15,246 nt of DNA from assembly GCA_027056215.1 (NCBI GenBank), contig JALULO010000036.1, positions 1 to 15,246 on the forward strand, given 5' to 3'. This stretch comes from Campylobacterales bacterium. Its GTDB lineage: Bacteria; Campylobacterota; Campylobacteria; Campylobacterales; QNZT01. Positions 13,949 to 15,246 of the stretch are shown here, piece after piece. The first letter of the stretch is position 1, and every line of letters begins with the position of its first letter. The notes beneath the pieces are model-generated. The model was not told the DNA's origin. It made no database searches and was given only the letters and a program-made list of their open reading frames with translations. A program made the position numbers and the translations under genes.

Positions 13949-14761
13949 TTATTCAGATTTTTCTGTGTTTTCTTCCGTAGATACTTCTTCTTTTGCTTCT
14001 TTAATCAAAGCTTCTTTTTCAGCATCACTGATATCACCTGTAGCACTCTCTTTGGTCGCTTTTGCATCTTGGGCATCTTGTTCTCTTAATGCTTTTCCTT
14101 CATTGATCGCTTCAGCCATCTCTTTACAGAAAAGTTGTACAGATCTGATCGCATCATCATTACCTGGAATTGGGAAGTCAACAACATCTGGATCACAGTT
14201 TGTATCGATTGGTGCGATAACTGGGATATGAAGATTATTAGCTTCTTTTACAGCGATTTTTTCTTTAACAGTATCTACGATAAAGATCATGTCAGGTGCT
14301 GTTTTCATATCTCTAATACCACCAAGATAGTTTAATAGTTTTTGTTTTTTACGAGAAAGCATAAGTGCTTCTTTTTTAGTAAGAAGATCCATCTGTCCTT
14401 CTTCTTCCATTTTCTCGATGATATCAAGTTTTTTGATAGATTTTTTGATTGTTTGGTAGTTTGTTAACATCCCACCTAACCATCTGTGGTTTACATATGG
14501 CATACCACAACTTTCAGCATACTCTTTTACCGCTGATGTCGCTTGTTTTTTTGTACCTACAAATAAAATCGTTTTACCTTCAGCTGCTGCATCTCTAACG
14601 ATATTGTAAGTATATCTGAAATATCGAAGTGTCTTTTGTAAATCTATGATATAGATGTTTTTTCTTTCTCCAAAAATATAAGGTTTCATTTTTGGATTCC
14701 ATCTTCTTGTTTGGTGTCCGAAGTGTACACCACATTCTAGTAAATCTTTCATTGTAACCAT
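13949..14761 (-). CDS. rpsB: 30S ribosomal protein S2
   Basis: A 270-residue S2, of which about 1-225 is the conserved fold. Motifs are GVHFGHQTRRWNPKMKPYIF (11-30), VGTKKQA (68-74), NHRWLGGMLTN (91-101), IVDT (161-164) and PDVVDFPIPGNDDA (191-204). The last 45 residues are an acidic Lys/Glu/Ala-rich tail beyond E. coli S2 (241), probably disordered. Start ATG 14761 has AAGGAG 7 bases upstream. It heads the rpsB-tsf-ABC-fliR unit behind a leader of about 130 bases with a 16-bp imperfect hairpin. In E. coli S2 represses its own operon by binding the leader; whether this leader works that way is inference. S2 binds the 30S head and helps recruit S1. Confidence 0.97.
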   Translation of the reverse strand: MVTMKDLLECGVHFGHQTRRWNPKMKPYIFGERKNIYIIDLQKTLRYFRYTYNIVRDAAAEGKTILFVGTKKQATSAVKEYAESCGMPYVNHRWLGGMLTNYQTIKKSIKKLDIIEKMEEEGQMDLLTKKEALMLSRKKQKLLNYLGGIRDMKTAPDMIFIVDTVKEKIAVKEANNLHIPVIAPIDTNCDPDVVDFPIPGNDDAIRSVQLFCKEMAEAINEGKALREQDAQDAKATKESATGDISDAEKEALIKEAKEEVSTEENTEKSE

Positions 14762-14830
14762 GACAATGCTCCTTGTGTTTTGATATATAAAGCACTTTGC
14801 TAAGATACTTTACTATTTTGGTTTTGCCTC

Positions 14831-14878
14831 CACACCCCTTAACAACATATGTTGCAACCATATCTAAGGATTGGTGTG
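14831..14878 (-). promoter_or_regulatory. Structured rpsB leader hairpin, candidate S2 autoregulatory element
   Basis: Three consecutive helices nest around a 7-base loop (14852-14858): CACACC (14831-14836) with GGTGTG (14873-14878), CCTTA (14837-14841) with TAAGG (14865-14869), and ATATG (14847-14851) with CATAT (14859-14863). They total 16 base pairs with a 3-base bulge and a 5:1 internal loop. No U-run follows in the rpsB direction, so it is a leader structure and not a terminator. The rest of the 240-base gap (14762-15001) holds candidate divergent promoters and no credible gene. Confidence 0.5.
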
Positions 14879-14897
14879 TGTGAATTTAAAGCGCAAT

Positions 14898-14903
14898 ATT
14901 TTA
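14898..14903 (-). promoter_or_regulatory. Candidate -10 box for rpsB operon
   Basis: The minus strand reads TAAAAT inside TTTTAGATAAAAT, followed by ATTGCGC. The GC-rich discriminator is typical of stringently controlled ribosomal promoters. The start would be near 14891, just ahead of the leader hairpin. No -35 is evident; upstream DNA is A/T-rich. A neighbouring register (GATAAA) is equally possible. Confidence 0.3.
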
Positions 14904-14963
14904 TCTAAAATATCTTTAAAAAATTATTAGTCCATCTTTAAAATGAATATAAGAATATTAATG

Positions 14964-14986
14964 TATACTTTAAGGCTGAATATAAT
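14964..14986 (+). promoter_or_regulatory. Candidate promoter boxes for the right-edge membrane protein gene
   Basis: Two -10-like hexamers precede ATG 15002: TATACT (14964-14969) and TATAAT (14981-14986). The second matches consensus better, but it would start transcription on top of the AGGA ribosome binding site. The first leaves a leader of about 25 bases. Neither has a good -35 or a correctly spaced TGn. Confidence 0.3.
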
Positions 14987-15001
14987 TTTTAGGAATAAGA
15001 T

Positions 15002-15246
15002 ATGGAAAAAATCTTCTATTTGTATAAAACACGTAAAGCTTATCTTGTCGTGGGAAGTATTTTTGTTCTTATCATAGCACTATTATTTTTGCGTGACCAA
15101 AAAAACTTTCTTTTATTTATGCTTGCAACGTTGATTATACTTTATAGCTATTTTTATAGTAAATATACAATACTAGTAAAAAATTTGAAGGAAAACAACA
15201 GAGAACTTTTAATTTATCGTAATTTGATGGATGAAAAAAGTTATAC
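15002..15246 (+). CDS. Two-helix membrane protein, 5' part only (possible sensor N-terminus)
   Basis: Only the first 81 codons are inside the window. ATG 15002 has AGGA 7 bases upstream. The product starts MEKIFYLYKTRKAY and has two hydrophobic helices, about 14-30 and 36-54, separated by a short charged turn (RDQKN). A charged, coil-like stretch follows (about 59-81, with LKENNRELLIYRN). A short two-helix hairpin followed by a coil is common at the N-terminus of sensor kinases, GGDEF/EAL proteins and chemoreceptor-like proteins, but the catalytic part would lie beyond the edge. I do not recognise the family. It is transcribed divergently from rpsB across 240 bases. Confidence 0.65.
   Translation, partial: MEKIFYLYKTRKAYLVVGSIFVLIIALLFLRDQKNFLLFMLATLIILYSYFYSKYTILVKNLKENNRELLIYRNLMDEKSY

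Noticed and set aside
13622..14231. Two plus-strand open frames antisense to tsf and rpsB
   Set aside because: Both overlap strongly conserved ribosomal genes on the opposite strand and resemble no family.
14595..14861. An 88-codon minus-strand frame beginning in the rpsB leader, considered as a leader peptide
   Set aside because: It starts inside the leader hairpin without a Shine-Dalgarno and runs out of frame deep into rpsB, so it is more likely chance.
14831..14878. rpsB leader hairpin as a metabolite riboswitch
   Set aside because: A single extended hairpin with a 7-base loop lacks the multi-helix junctions of riboswitch classes I know; protein-binding leader is simpler.

Overview
This window is AT-rich bacterial chromosome, most likely from a Campylobacterota (epsilonproteobacterium) of the Sulfurimonas/Sulfurovum type. 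The strongest evidence is gene order. From right to left on the minus strand run rpsB, tsf, a LolD-like ABC ATPase, fliR, a highly acidic protein gene, gmk, tatA and argS. As I recall it, this is the order around the Campylobacter jejuni argS-rpsB locus. An acidic-protein gene beside a NucT-like nuclease also recalls Helicobacter pylori. A carboxynorspermidine decarboxylase and promoters built on an extended -10 box without a clear -35 fit the same phylum. I see no tRNA, rRNA, CRISPR array, insertion sequence or phage gene.

Layout. Positions 1-2617 hold a three-gene minus-strand operon. An inner-membrane-anchored OmpA-domain protein is followed, with no intervening base at either junction, by two paralogous membrane-anchored coiled-coil proteins; the last runs off the left edge. 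Upstream on the same strand lie a Ca2+/H+ antiporter (2694-3767), an SdiA-regulated-type beta-propeller lipoprotein (3816-4577) and a low-molecular-weight tyrosine phosphatase (4571-5020). Diverging from the phosphatase across a 56-base shared promoter is a plus-strand pair: a fructosamine-3-kinase-family kinase and carboxynorspermidine decarboxylase (nspC), overlapping by 11 bases. This pair converges on argS at a hairpin that contains the argS stop codon in its loop. Then come argS, tatA, gmk and the acidic protein, all minus. A plus-strand phospholipase-D-type nuclease (10802-11338) interrupts the block. Then fliR, the ABC ATPase, tsf and rpsB follow, all minus. A divergent two-helix membrane protein begins at 15002 and runs off the right edge.

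How the genes work together. The right half is a translation, nucleotide and export housekeeping block: S2, EF-Ts, ArgRS, guanylate kinase, TatA and the flagellar export protein FliR. The kinase/phosphatase pair looks like a protein deglycation (Amadori repair) module, with polyamine synthesis coupled to the kinase. The left operon is the least explained part. All three proteins carry the same small-xxx-small-Tyr motif in their single membrane helix, which suggests an assembly linking peptidoglycan (OmpA domain) to long cytoplasmic coiled coils.

Starts were revised where ribosome binding sites decide: the acidic protein at 10745, the nuclease at 10802, the ABC ATPase at 12769 and the OmpA protein at 2617. 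argS and fliR appear to use TTG.
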